A stretch of DNA of 64,000 bases, from the NCBI GenBank assembly GCA_027475525.1, contig JAMWFC010000076.1:108999-172998 (forward strand), written 5' to 3'. Below, one piece after another: positions 21,181 to 31,600 of the stretch; position 1 is the first letter of the stretch; each line of letters begins with the position of its first letter. Both the position numbers and the translations under genes were made by a program. Source of the DNA: Macrolepiota albuminosa (Eukaryota; Basidiomycota; Agaricomycetes; Agaricales; Agaricaceae). The notes beneath the pieces are model-generated. The model was not told the origin of the DNA and made no database searches. It saw nothing but the letters and a program-made list of their open reading frames with translations.

Positions 21181-21334
21181 GGAGGGGCTGGTCGAGGGAG
21201 TCGTGGGGGAGGTCAAGAGCGTCGCTGATGAAAACTCCGGTGGCTCCGCTGTCGATGGGAGGGGCTGGTCGAGGGAGTCGTGGGGGAGGTCAAGAGCGTC
21301 GCTGATGAAAACTCCGGTGGCTCCGCTGTCGATG
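21181..21334. repeat. 77-bp tandem duplication (Gypsy-C protease, 1)
   Basis: Copies 21181-21257 and 21258-21334. It shifts the frame between protease and RT on the minus strand. Confidence 0.97.
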
Positions 21335-21465
21335 AGGGCCGATATCGGTCCTGGGGCGCCGTCCAGCCTGGCATTGATGACAAAGGATCTCCGGTGGCTC
21401 CGCTGTCGATGAGGGCCGATATCGGTCCTGGGGCGCCGTCCAGCCTGGCATTGATGACAAAGGAT
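21312..21465. repeat. 77-bp tandem duplication (Gypsy-C protease, 2)
   Basis: Copies 21312-21388 and 21389-21465, overlapping the previous duplication by 23 bases. Confidence 0.97.
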
Positions 21466-21668
21466 TGGGACGAACGGACTGGAGTCCGGGGGGTGATGGG
21501 GGCCCGTCCTTTGGGGTAGGGTCCAGAGAGTGGGGGATGTCGAAGGGGAGTTGCTGGTCGTCAGGCGTCGGGTCCCGGGTCAGGCGAAGGGTAAGATGTC
21601 GCCAATCGATGCGGGGGTTGGTGTCTCGGAGCCACGGAAGCCCTAGGACCAGGGGTGCGGAAGGGTGG

Positions 21669-21822
21669 AGTTTGGTTATCAACATCTGGAGGGTGTGAGT
21701 CTGTCCGTTGGCGAAAGTAACGGGCATACGCACGAAGTGAGTGATAGTTTGGTTATCAACATCTGGAGGGTGTGAGTCTGTCCGTTGGCGAAAGTAACGG
21801 GCATACGCACGAAGTGAGTGAT
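21669..21822. repeat. 77-bp tandem duplication (Gypsy-C protease, 3)
   Basis: Copies 21669-21745 and 21746-21822. It doubles the segment coding for ITHFVRMPVTFANGQTH. Confidence 0.97.
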
Positions 21823-22130
21823 ATCCCCCACCGTAAAGGCGTCTCCGTCGAAGAGGCAGAGCCGTACCGGGACTGGGAGTCGCTGGGCGGGTTCCGGGGC
21901 GAAAGTAGACCATGCTTCATCGATGAAGTTGTTGGTGGCGCCACTGTCAACGAGGGTGTTGAGGGGGGTTCCGGAGGGGGTGAGGCGGGTTTTGAGGAGA
22001 ATGGAGTGCGAGGAGTGGGAGGGTAAGTAAGCTGTGAGGGTGTCCTGTATGAAGGTCGTAGAGCGAAGATGTGAGACCGGGGTGGAGAAGACGTCGGGGT
22101 CGATTCCACGATTTAGGGCGTCTTCCGGGT

Positions 22131-23336
22131 CTAAATCGCTGGGTCGTTTTCTGAATACTTGTAGGTGGCGTCCTCCCCTTCGAAGGTCCAGGTAGCATGT
22201 CCCATGACCTGTCGTTTGGGGCACTCGGAGATGAAATGGTCTTTCTCACCACAGAGTATGCAGACACCCTCTCTTCTCCGTTGTTCCTGCACATCTGTCG
22301 GGACTTCGATCCAGGGTCGTTCCTTCTTTTGAAGCCGGTTGGCCTGGAGGGCCTCCTTGTCCCGTTTGTCGTTGAAGTCGAAGACTTCAGGGTCTTCCGG
22401 GGGTTCCTCGGGGCTTGGCACGTTGCCCGGGTCGTGGGTGGCCACGGCGGCGTTAAGCTGGGCCTGGGGGTGGACGCCGCTGCCGGGGTTAGCATTGGGC
22501 GGGCCGCGACTCACTGGGGGTCGGCCACCAGGGAACGCGGGGGGACCGGGGTTTCGATCTTGGAGTTGGGGGCTTCACCGGAGGGCCAAGGGAGTCCTCC
22601 CCTAGGGTTCCAGGGGGGTCGGGAATTTGAATACTCACTGCGGTCTTCCCAGTAGCGTTGGTCGATCTGCATGACGAGGGCCTTGTATCCGTCGTAGGAG
22701 GGTTGTTTCGGGGCGAGTCGGAGGACGTCCTTGATGTGTTGTGGCAGGGCGCAGCAGAGGGCGTACCGGAGAGCGCTGTAGTTCCAACCTGTTTCGTAAG
22801 CTTCCTTCTCAAAACGTACAATAAAGGTGGTGAAACGTTTTTCAGAGCACATCCGGAGGTTGAAGAAGTTGTCCTCGGCCTTGGCCACGGTGTCGTAGAT
22901 CCCGAACTTCCCGGAAAACTCGTACGAAGGCTTGCCAGCAAGCGAGTGCCGGGTTGTTGGGGTTGAACTGGATGAGGGCCGTGTAGTGATCGAAGGCGAT
23001 CCCCTAGAGGTACGATGCGGCAAAGGCCACCCGGGAGCTGTCAATCTGAAACGTGAGCGGCTTTGCCTGAAATGTATTGAGACACTGAGTGAGAAAGGTA
23101 CGCCATTTTCGGGGGTCCCGGCCCGTGAAAGCGTTGGGCTTTTGAATGTCCAGTCGTCCTTCGCGGGTGAGGGCATCGCGAGTGTCGTCTAGTCCGGCAG
23201 CGTTGCGGGGAGGGGGGCCAGCATTGTAGTAGTAGTAGTAGTAATTACCCCCCCCCTCCTTGAGGAGGAAAAGCACCAAGGGCGGGACCCCACCCACCGG
23301 GAGGTCCTCCTCCGGGTGGCTCACCTGAGGGTCCAT
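22131..23336 (-). pseudogene. Gypsy-C gag: capsid and zinc knuckle
   Basis: Minus-strand frames 23336-23004, 23176-22511 and 22514-22131 succeed each other. The capsid part shows KPNAFTGRDPRKWRTFLTQC, FAASYL.., FGIYDTVAKAEDNFFNL and YALCCALPQHIKDVL, typical of the retrotransposon gag domain. It is followed by a perfect knuckle CILCGEKDHFISECPK (CX2CX4HX4C) at about 22230-22270. There is one frame change near 23005, where TAG replaces a sense codon. Gag packages the element RNA into particles. Confidence 0.87.
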
Positions 23337-24926
23337 GCCCGGGAGGCCCGTTGTTCCAGGGGGTTCGTTCCTGCCAGGAGGGGGCCCGGGTCTCCACGCA
23401 GGGGTGGCGGAGGTGGGGGACCTGGGGGTCGTCCTCGAGGTTTGGCCGGGGGTGGTGGAGGCGGTCGGGGAGGGTTTGGTGGTGTCGGGTCGGGTGGAGG
23501 GGGGCCAGGTGCTGGGTCAGGTGCCGGGTTGCGTGGGGGACGCTCAGCCCGGGAGGGTCGTGCTTGCATCGGGGGTCGCGGGGGGTTCCTTAGGTCGAAG
23601 TGGGGTGGCAGATCGCGACGGAAGCTGGGTTCCGGAGGGACCAGGGCTGACATAGGGGGCGGTACTGGGATGGGTGCGGGCGCAGGACGTGGTTCGTTGT
23701 TGCCACGTGTGAGCTCGTCGATGTAGCACAGCGTGTCGTCTGTGTTAGGGGTGTCCGCGCGGGGTCTACCAGGGTTCGCCAGGGCCGGGGGTCGGGCATT
23801 GTCCATTTGCGAGAGGGGTTCCAGGGGTCTTTGGGGCTGTCCCCAGGTCTCGAAGGTACTAGGAACGGAGTTAGCCCTGCGGCGAGTTGACAAGCCTACC
23901 GTGCGGGCAGCGGGTTGATCGAAGAGGCCTCCAGTCGGATTGAGGGACCACAATATGGCTGAGGCATTTTGTTGCTCTTCCCGTTGTTGTTGTTCCAGAG
24001 TGGGGTTCACGGGGGCTGTCGGGGCTGCCGGGGCCGGCTCCGGGGGTTCCCGTCGAACGTGAATCGAGCGACCTGGGTCTGCGGGGTCATTGAGGGGTTG
24101 AGGGGAGAGGGACGCGTGGACTTCGTCGAGCAGCTGCTGCAATTCTTCTCGGAGGATCGTATTGCGCCTATACTTTACCATAGTTTGCTCCGGGAGTTCT
24201 CCTCGCATGAGGCAATCCCCGAATTCGACCAAGCAATGAGCTCATTCCTCCGGAGTGCCTTCGAAGTCATCGTGCCCGAATTCCGTGAGCAGCGCCCTTG
24301 TCCGTTGAGCGAAGTCCTCCGGCGTAATCCTGAGTGAGCGGAGTACTTCGTCCCGTTGCCGTTCATATTCTTCGAGGCGTCGTCGTCCCATTGGAGAGGG
24401 AGGGGTTCGAGCGGGTGGAGCGGCGGCCGGGTAGTGATGAGGGGGGTAGTCGAGGTAGGGGGGTCCTCGGGGTAGGGAGGGGTTCGAGCGGGTGGAGCGG
24501 CGGCCGGGTAGTGATGAGGGGGGTAGTCGAGGTAGGGGGGTCCTCGGGGTTCTCGGGTTGGGGAGCGGGGCGCTGGTAGCCGTAGTAGGGGGTGGGTGCA
24601 AAGGGGCCCTTGCTGGGGGGGATCGGGCGAGGTCCACTGGGTACTGGTGGGGTCTCCGGCAGGCCCCCGGGGATGCTCCGGTATGAGGGGACCTCCACGG
24701 GTCGTGCCATGGCTAAGTTGGGCGGAGGGGCCCAGCTGGCTGAGGGCCCCAGATCATAGAGGGATGGGTCAGGGGCCCAGTGGCGGTGGAGGTACGGAGG
24801 TTCATACAGGAGGGGTGGATAGATGGGGCGGGGGGTCTGCGCGAAGTAATGCTCGGGTACCGGGCGCCCGTAGGGGTCGGTCTGGTAGCCCGTGGGGTAG
24901 TAGGTGTGAGTATACGTAGCCATCAA
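23321..24926 (-). pseudogene. Gypsy-C gag N-terminal Pro-rich region
   Basis: A Pro/Arg-rich minus-strand frame starting MMATYTHTYYPTGYQTDPYG at 24926. It runs through a Pro-rich stretch broken by the 24397 duplication and goes on with YERQRDEVLRSLRITPEDFA and (24232-23321) REELQQLLDEVHASLSP and long Pro/Arg runs. A frame change lies near 24235. The reading joins the capsid near 23320. The low complexity makes the exact protein uncertain. The ATG at 24926 lies 31 bases inside the 5' LTR border, so it is the likely gag start. Confidence 0.65.
24397..24550. repeat. 77-bp tandem duplication (Gypsy-C gag)
   Basis: Copies 24397-24473 and 24474-24550. It breaks the gag N-terminal frame. Confidence 0.97.
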
Positions 24927-24956
24927 GAACGGTGTAAGGAAGGAGTCTTGATATTA

Positions 24957-25786
24957 TGTCAGGTTCCGCTGAGTTGGGGACTTTTCAGGAAAGCAATTGC
25001 CCTTACAATGCGGACTTGACCCACGGATACTCGGGTGTCTGGAACTCCGGGGCTAGGACTCCGGGGTTCAAGACGTGGACAGGGAAATCCCGGGAGAGGG
25101 GACTTAGTCCGGTGTCTGGAACTCCGGGGCTAGGACTCCGGGGTTCAAGACGTGGACAGGGAAATCCCGGGAGAGGGGACTTAGTCCGGGAGTTTTGGGT
25201 GGATGGGTAACTGGGGAGTTCGGGTGGGGGTCGAGTCGTGAACCGGAGGTTCTAAGACGAGACCAAGTTAGTAAGTTAAAGTCGTGAAGTGCGTACCAGT
25301 CTTAGAGCACGTGATTATCCAAGCATGCCAGTCAAGCGTGCCAGTCAATGCGTACCAGTCAAATAGAGGGCACGCAACAATTCGAATGATGCAAAGTAAC
25401 AGTGTATGTAATATCAAGACTAGCGAATACAACAGGGAACTATGCTATAAGTACTACGGGACCAGGTCTCGGGATTCCAGGGTGTCTAAGATGGGCTCCG
25501 GGGGTCATTGAGTAGCGGCAGGGACTGTATACCGGGATCGTGCGTGTAGGGCACGCAATCAATTGGCGCGGAGAGAGCTGTGATGCGTGATGCGTGATAG
25601 CCAGAAATGAGTCGCGTGATCCGATCGTTGATCGGGGCTGGCGGTGGCTGATGGCGGTCCTTGATGTGCGTGATGGCAGTGTCGGTGGTTGTGATGGCGG
25701 GGCGTGTCCTGCGAGGTCGGAGGGAGGGTCCCGGATGGTGTTCCAGGGGTGTCCCGGGGTGGGCCCGGAGGGGAGGGGTCGTGACA
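24957..25786 (-). repeat. Gypsy-C 5' LTR
   Basis: 830 bp as given, but exactly 753 bp (the length of the 3' LTR) once the internal 77-bp duplication is removed. The region just inside it (24930-24956) shows no clear tRNA match. Confidence 0.92.
25034..25187. repeat. 77-bp tandem duplication (Gypsy-C 5' LTR)
   Basis: Copies 25034-25110 and 25111-25187, identical. The sister LTR at 14671 has one copy. Confidence 0.98.
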
Positions 25787-26090
25787 CTACCCCTCCTTCA
25801 GTTCTGGTAGATAACAAGGAAGAGTACGAAGTGGAGCAGATCCTAGACAGCTGACTTTTTTGAAACAAGCTTCAGTTCAAGGTCAAGTGGAAGGGCTATG
25901 GAATCAAAGACATCTCCTGGGAGCCACAAGAGAATGTCCATGCCCCTGCCTTGGTCCAGGAATTCTATCAACAGCATTCCAATGCTCCCTGGGCAATCAG
26001 AGGCCTCTATTCTTTTTCTAAGGTGGACCAGGCCATCCAGAACTACTTCTATCTAGCATGTCAAGATGCCGCGCTCTAGAGGAGGAGTGA
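25787..26090 (+). pseudogene. Gypsy-B chromodomain and polypurine tract
   Basis: It continues the frame broken at 14670: VLVDNKEEYEVEQILDS, then after a TGA (Arg site) the segment FKVKWKGYGIKDISWEPQEN, the canonical chromodomain core. It ends at about 26080 before a purine run (GAGGAGGAGTGA) and the LTR start TGTCAGAGGAGTCC at 26091. Confidence 0.88.
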
Positions 26091-26318
26091 TGTCAGAGGA
26101 GTCCTCATTTCTTCCTTCCTTGACTTCTTATTTCTTCACTCTTCTTTCGTTCATTCTCTTATTTCTTCTGACATTATCTCATTTTACTGTTTCTATTCTT
26201 TCAACACTATCTTGTTAGTACTATTCTCAGCCCTTGAGGTGCTCTGGTTCTTTAGCTACCATTCAGATAAGTGTGGGCCCCTCAGCACTGCTTCCAGACT
26301 GCTTACATAAGTCAGAGT

Positions 26319-26472
26319 TTGCCAGAGTTTGCCCCTTATTTGTGCAATTATTTGTGTAGGCAATTTTCGAGTTTTTAAGGTTTTGTTGTACTGTATTGCC
26401 AGAGTTTGCCCCTTATTTGTGCAATTATTTGTGTAGGCAATTTTCGAGTTTTTAAGGTTTTGTTGTACTGTA
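26319..26472. repeat. 77-bp tandem duplication (left palindrome arm)
   Basis: Copies 26319-26395 and 26396-26472. The inverted arm has its duplications at other places. Confidence 0.98.
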
Positions 26473-26669
26473 CAGTTGTTTCCCATGCTTCAGAGGCCCA
26501 AGAAGCATCCAACCTGGCATAGGAAATCCTTAGACTTGTTCTCTTTGGATCTCCCTCTGCCAGGTGAGTAGTAATTACAATATTGTTAGTACATATTCTA
26601 ATACACTTTGGATCTCCCTCTGCCAGCTGTGTGACTGAGCTACAGCCTCTAGAGGTCGCCCTTACACAG

Positions 26670-26823
26670 AGGGAGATCCAAAGTGTATTAGAGTATATAC
26701 TGACAATATCATAATAACTACTCACCTGGCAGAGGGAGATCCAAAAAGGGAGATCCAAAGTGTATTAGAGTATATACTGACAATATCATAATAACTACTC
26801 ACCTGGCAGAGGGAGATCCAAAA
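26670..26823. repeat. 77-bp tandem duplication (right palindrome arm, inner)
   Basis: Copies 26670-26746 and 26747-26823, next to the palindrome spacer. Confidence 0.98.
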
Positions 26824-26922
26824 AGAACAAGTCTAAGGATTCCCTATGCCAGGTTGGATGCTTCTGGGGCCTCTGAAGCATGGAAAACAACTGTACAGTA
26901 CAACAAAACCTTAAAAACTCGA

Positions 26923-27076
26923 AAATTGCCTACACAAACAATTGCACAAATAAGGGGCAAACTCTGGCAAACTCTGACTTATGTAAGCAGTCTGGAAGCA
27001 AATTGCCTACACAAACAATTGCACAAATAAGGGGCAAACTCTGGCAAACTCTGACTTATGTAAGCAGTCTGGAAGC
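26923..27076. repeat. 77-bp tandem duplication (right palindrome arm, outer)
   Basis: Copies 26923-26999 and 27000-27076. Confidence 0.98.
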
Positions 27077-27275
27077 AGTGCTGAGGGGCCCACACTTATC
27101 TAAATGATAGCTAAAGAACCAAAGCACCTCAAGGGCTGAGAATAGTACTAACAGATAGTGTTGAGAGAATAGAAACAGCAAAATGAGAGAATGATAGAAG
27201 AAATGAGGAAATGAATGAGAAGAGAGTGAAGGAATAGGGAGTGAAAGAAGGAAAGAAATAAGGAGTCCCCTGACA

Positions 27276-28316
27276 ACATCAAGAAACACTATAGATCTAC
27301 TGATACTTGTCAGCCTGAAGACTCAGGTGACCTTTTTGGACATCAGACCTCTTTGGCTTTGGTGCCTCAATACAGGCTTTATTTACCAGTCTCAACCATT
27401 ATTTATCAGCCATTCAGCACCCACTATCCATTGACTTCAAGGACTCAGGAAGCTCAGAACTCATAATGCTAGCATGATGGCAAGGAGGTGACTTTGACTA
27501 AACTCTGATCAATTCTGAAAGGGTTAACATTAGGTGCTGCTATTTGTTGAGGCACCTAATCAGAAGTATAAAAAATCAATGACAATGAGACAGGATATAC
27601 TTAAGCCCAACATTTCAACCTATCAGAAAATGATACAATGTTTAGTGCTGAGATTAGTGCTCATGGTGTCTGTCAAGGATTTTCTGACTATACTCTGGAG
27701 TGGCCTGACCAATTGAACTTATATTAAAAGTGAGCAGATTTATACAATTCTAAGTAGTTTTACAGTCACCATGGCCAATAAGCTGTAACACCATTGGTTA
27801 CCATCACCCATGTGCTGCCAGTAAATATTGACAGGTTGCTGTTAGATGTAACTATGAGGAGAGGCACTAATTGATAGCGCCACAGATGGACTCATTTCTA
27901 AAATACAGTAGCACATAGTATAAAAGATGGCAACTTATTATGTAAATAACAACAAATCATAACCCATTGGAGCACCCAGTTACTTTCAGCATTCAAATCT
28001 CTAGCTCAACTTGACTTTGTCACTAAGTTGGGCACTAGCATCATCTATATCATCTTCATCATTTACAGTGCCACCTATAGGCACATCTCATTGTGCTATT
28101 CTTTTGTTTTGCAATATTTTTGCCCAAGCTATGGCACTTACAGTTTGCTAGGTAGCATCCAAAGCACTATTATCTAGCATGTTGTTTCATCTTATTCACT
28201 CAAGCACACTGGGACCCTGTTAGAACTCCTCACACCATGCATGCATGCCAGATGCTGGAGATGGCATTGTACTGTGTATTGTCCAGCACACCCAACCACA
28301 GTTGGCATCATCAATG
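27276..28316 (-). repeat. Second Gypsy-A gag fragment with LTR R, CpG-depleted
   Basis: It aligns to 5156-6247: gag flank (27276-27307), LTR R (27308-28206), CACT, then gag flank (28207-28316). Almost every CpG of the left copy appears here as TpG or CpA (for example AGCGCTCACGG versus AGTGCTCATGG). It lacks the 77-bp duplication of the left copy. It is bounded on the left by the inverted Gypsy-B LTR and on the right by a Copia LTR stub. Confidence 0.85.
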
Positions 28317-28356
28317 AATGATCATGATAATAGAATGCACTAGGCAATTTCAACAA
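28317..28356 (-). repeat. Copia LTR stub
   Basis: About 40 bp (GAATGATCATGATAATAGAA..GGCAATTTCAACA) matching the TG-end of the Copia LTR (compare 7090-7131), with small changes. It is the right edge of the repeat block. Confidence 0.7.
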
Positions 28357-28674
28357 ACAAGGCACTTATACTGTTTATATTTCTATATGTTTATATGGTA
28401 CAGGATCTGTTTTTTATGGGAAAAAAAGTCAAAGAAATCTGTCACCTGTTTCTTCAGCTGTTTATTGTAGAAAAAGGAAAATTTCCCTTGTTTGAAAACT
28501 TTCTCCCATAAGAAACCGACACACTGAAAATAACATAACAATGGTTCTTTTTCTCATTCTTTCCCAAGAAAACGCAATTGTGCACAAAGTGCTAGTAATT
28601 ATGATAACTATTATACAGATCTTAACAAAAACGCGACCTTATATTTAAGTCTACAACGGCAAGAAAAAATATCT
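28357..28674. other. Spacer between repeat block and MSH2
   Basis: A/T-rich, with no gene or recognisable repeat seen. It should contain the MSH2 3' UTR and polyadenylation region. Confidence 0.5.
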
Positions 28675-31600
28675 TCACAATGAAGAAAGTACAGACTGTA
28701 ACCAGCAATTTTTCTCAATACGAGGGCGGAATTCCTCTAAGCATTTCCGGAGGTCTTGGAGTTGGGCATCAGCACCTTGATCCGCGTCTGTCATGACAAC
28801 ATCTTCGCCATCATTGATAGACGAGTGCGAAGACCACGTGCGAAGGAACTCCTCCATAATTTGCAGACCCTCTTCTGTAACTTCGGTGGGCATAGCTTCC
28901 TTTTCTGGGCCTATCTGTATGCGTAAACAATAGACGACTGGTATGGATTTTGATGTGCTTACCTGTACCGAAGTCTTCTAACTCGTCGGCCTTGCGTTTA
29001 GCAAGCTAGCACAAGTCGGAATCCGCCATCAACTCGAGCAATAAATAACGACTTACTTTGATGACGTTTTCCGGGAAGTTAGCCAGCTTCGCGACGTGAA
29101 TACCGAAGCTTTGGTCGGAGATACCTGCTCCTGAGTGAACAGAGATGAGGCTGGGAGCAAAAGTTGTGTGTACCTGGTTCCACCTTGTACAGCAAGGTTA
29201 TATCACGGTCTTGCGACTTTTCCCCAGTAGAAGTAACATGTGCGACAACGTGAAGATTCTTTACGTGTGAAATTTGCTGATCCAGAGCTGTGAGCTCATG
29301 AAAATGTGTCGCGAAAAGGCAGAAGGCTCGTATTTCTGAGGCAATGTGCCTGAGTTTCATTGTGAGGATGAGGGGCAAACCAGCGAACATCACTTAATAT
29401 CTCACTCTGAGATGGCCCAAGCAAGGCCGAAGCCATCGTACGTTGATGTACCTGTTTAACATGATAAGATTACATCACCACAGCCCATGTCTGTACGTAC
29501 CTCGTCCAAGCTCGTCAATGATGATGAGTGAATCCTTGGTGGCAGACTGAGACGAAAGAGTGGGCTTCAGAGATGTTACAGTGTTATCTATGTACGTACC
29601 CGAAGTATGGTGGCAGTCTCTAACATCTCGGCCATGAAGGTGGAGACGCCCTTCAGCTGGCTATCCCCTGCACCGACCCTGCAGAGGATGGAATCAAATA
29701 TCGGGACCTGTGCTTCCGTACATGGAACATAGCAGCCAATCTGCGCCATTAGTACAATGACGCCGACCTATGGAGCATTAAGAACGAATTAAATTTACAA
29801 AGATACATTGCAGTACTTGGCGGATATATGTCGACTTCCCACCCATATTGGGGCCAGCTGGATAAGGACTTCAGTGTGCTAGATTGCGATGAATTTGCTA
29901 GGACTTACTTATTATGTGAAACTCGCTTTTTCCTATCGAAAACATGAGGATAGGCATGGTACATTGGGTCAACTGGGCCTCACCTTTAATCATCTCAACG
30001 TCATTGGGTATAAAAGAGACATCGTCCTGGACCTCCAGGCATGGATGTCGCGATTCAAGAAGGACAAGGTTGCCTGAACCTGTGAAGGTCTTTATCAGAG
30101 TAAGTTGTTTTTGGGAGATCGGTAGACGAGCCTTTTTCAATGACTTTAGGTTTCACATAAGCGTCTGTGGAATGGGTGGATACATGTGCTAAACTGAGGG
30201 TAGGTCAGATAAGAGAAGACACTCAAAGAGCTGAAAAGATTGTCCACACCTAAGGATCACATCAAGATGAGCAATTATGTTGTCAAGTGCTTCGAGAACT
30301 GGAGTGTATGTTGCTAATGCCACACTTGAGTAACCATTTCCCAAACAGAGGACTAAAAACTAACAAGCAATGTTCACAACTTCCTTTACCAGCCCAAGCT
30401 GAGTCCTTGTATAACTCTGGGAGTACTCCTTGAAGTCCTCGGCTAGTTCCTTAAGCTTTTTCGTCGTGAAGAATACACCACTCTTGTTCGTCCCAAGCTC
30501 GATGTACTTTTTTGTTAGTGCTTTCGAATCCTACGTGATTGCTTCTGACTTGAACATGAAACTAGTGTACAAGTGGTTCTTACACTTTTGGTTAGACGGA
30601 AGCAGTATCCATATACCTGGTTGTTCTCCAGGTGCAGTTTCTTGTCGAGTTCAAGTCCAAGGTCTTTACCAACTTCACGATGTTCTCTGTCCAAACCGTC
30701 CCGGGTCTAGCGCAACGTACATCAGTGCATTTATTACACAGGTTGTGCTACAACATACTTCTGTTAGCTTTTCTGCGAGAGCTTGGAGTTTTGGGTCGTA
30801 GTCGGGTTTAATGACATAGTTGTGATTATCGAGTTCTTCAAGGTCTAGAGTCTGTTCCACCATCTCTCCGTACTTTTCAAGACTTCCGCCGTACTCCTGT
30901 TTTGATAAGCATAGAATAAGATCATAAGATAGAGAATGGCACAGTCGAACCTTGAGCGGTTTGAGGTAAATCTCCTCGACGAGCACAGTATGTCCCTCCT
31001 TTTCTGTCTGCGTGCCCTCCAGAGCTTCAACTAAGCCTGGTAACTAGACAACGTCATTTAAGAGAGAATAATACGAAGAACAGAGGAAAATACTTTTATG
31101 ACGACTTGATAGACACGGACGACATCTTCGAGGGATGCTACTGATTTTTGGAATCGTTTGCTAAGACGATGCATGTCTGGCATGATTTTCATGTAGTCGT
31201 CCTGGTGAAATCAACCTGAGCATTTATGGTGGCAGTGAAAGGGTAATAAAACAGACTTGGAGCACCCGACGAGTATTTGCATCTTCAAAGAAGGTTTCAA
31301 CGAGGTCTTGTCGTCTTCCTATTCAACTGTTAGCACCAGAGCCGATAAACTGAACATTATACGCTTACTAATTTCATGGAGGTTCACAAGGGGTTGTTTG
31401 AGCCATGTGCCAAGTAATCTGGTGCCTTGGGCGGTTTTGCACTTGTTGAGCAGTCCTAGCAAAGTACTATTGCGAGTTGTTGTTCCCTACCAGCGATCAA
31501 AAATGGATTAATCGCTGCATTAGCAACAACTTACTGCATTGCCTGGAGATTCTGTAAGATTCAATGCTCGTAATGCGCTAGCATCTAGCTTCATATATTG

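Larger units (their letters stand above)
21290..22224 (-). pseudogene. Gypsy-C aspartic protease
   Basis: The frame ending near 21679 shows LNTLVDSGATNNFIDEAW, the DSG active site of retropepsins, followed by VTFANGQTHTLQMLI and (other frame) APLVLGLPWLRDTNPRIDW. The coding is cut into overlapping frames by 77-bp duplications at 21181, 21312 and 21669, each a 2-base shift. Collapsing them should give one protease frame running from the gag knuckle. Confidence 0.82.
14671..25786 (-). mobile_element. Gypsy-C: 11-kb GC-rich chromovirus-type Gypsy inserted in Gypsy-B
   Basis: Two LTRs (14671-15423; 24957-25786) bound a gag-pol on the minus strand. The flanks are CTACT (14666-14670) and CTACC (25787-25791), a probable 5-bp target duplication with one change. 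Removing the element joins the Gypsy-B integrase C-terminus to its chromodomain in frame. Unlike Gypsy-B it keeps many CpG and is strongly GC-rich. A 2.2-kb stretch between pol and the 3' LTR carries an antisense ORF. Length is close to 10.7 kb after collapsing five 77-bp duplications. Confidence 0.92.
26091..27275. repeat. Head-to-head Gypsy-B LTR pair forming a palindrome
   Basis: The left arm 26091-26622 (TGTCAGAGGAGTCC..CTCCCTCTG) is the 3' LTR of Gypsy-B. The right arm 26667-27275 is its inverted copy (..GGACTCCTTATTTC read backward, ending CCCCTGACA). The central spacer 26623-26666 is the untruncated LTR end (..CAGCCTCTAGAGG..). The arms are 532 and 609 bp as given. They hold one and two 77-bp duplications, so both reduce to 455 bp. 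The arms show several substitutions, so this is no simple sequencing hairpin artefact. Confidence 0.9.
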
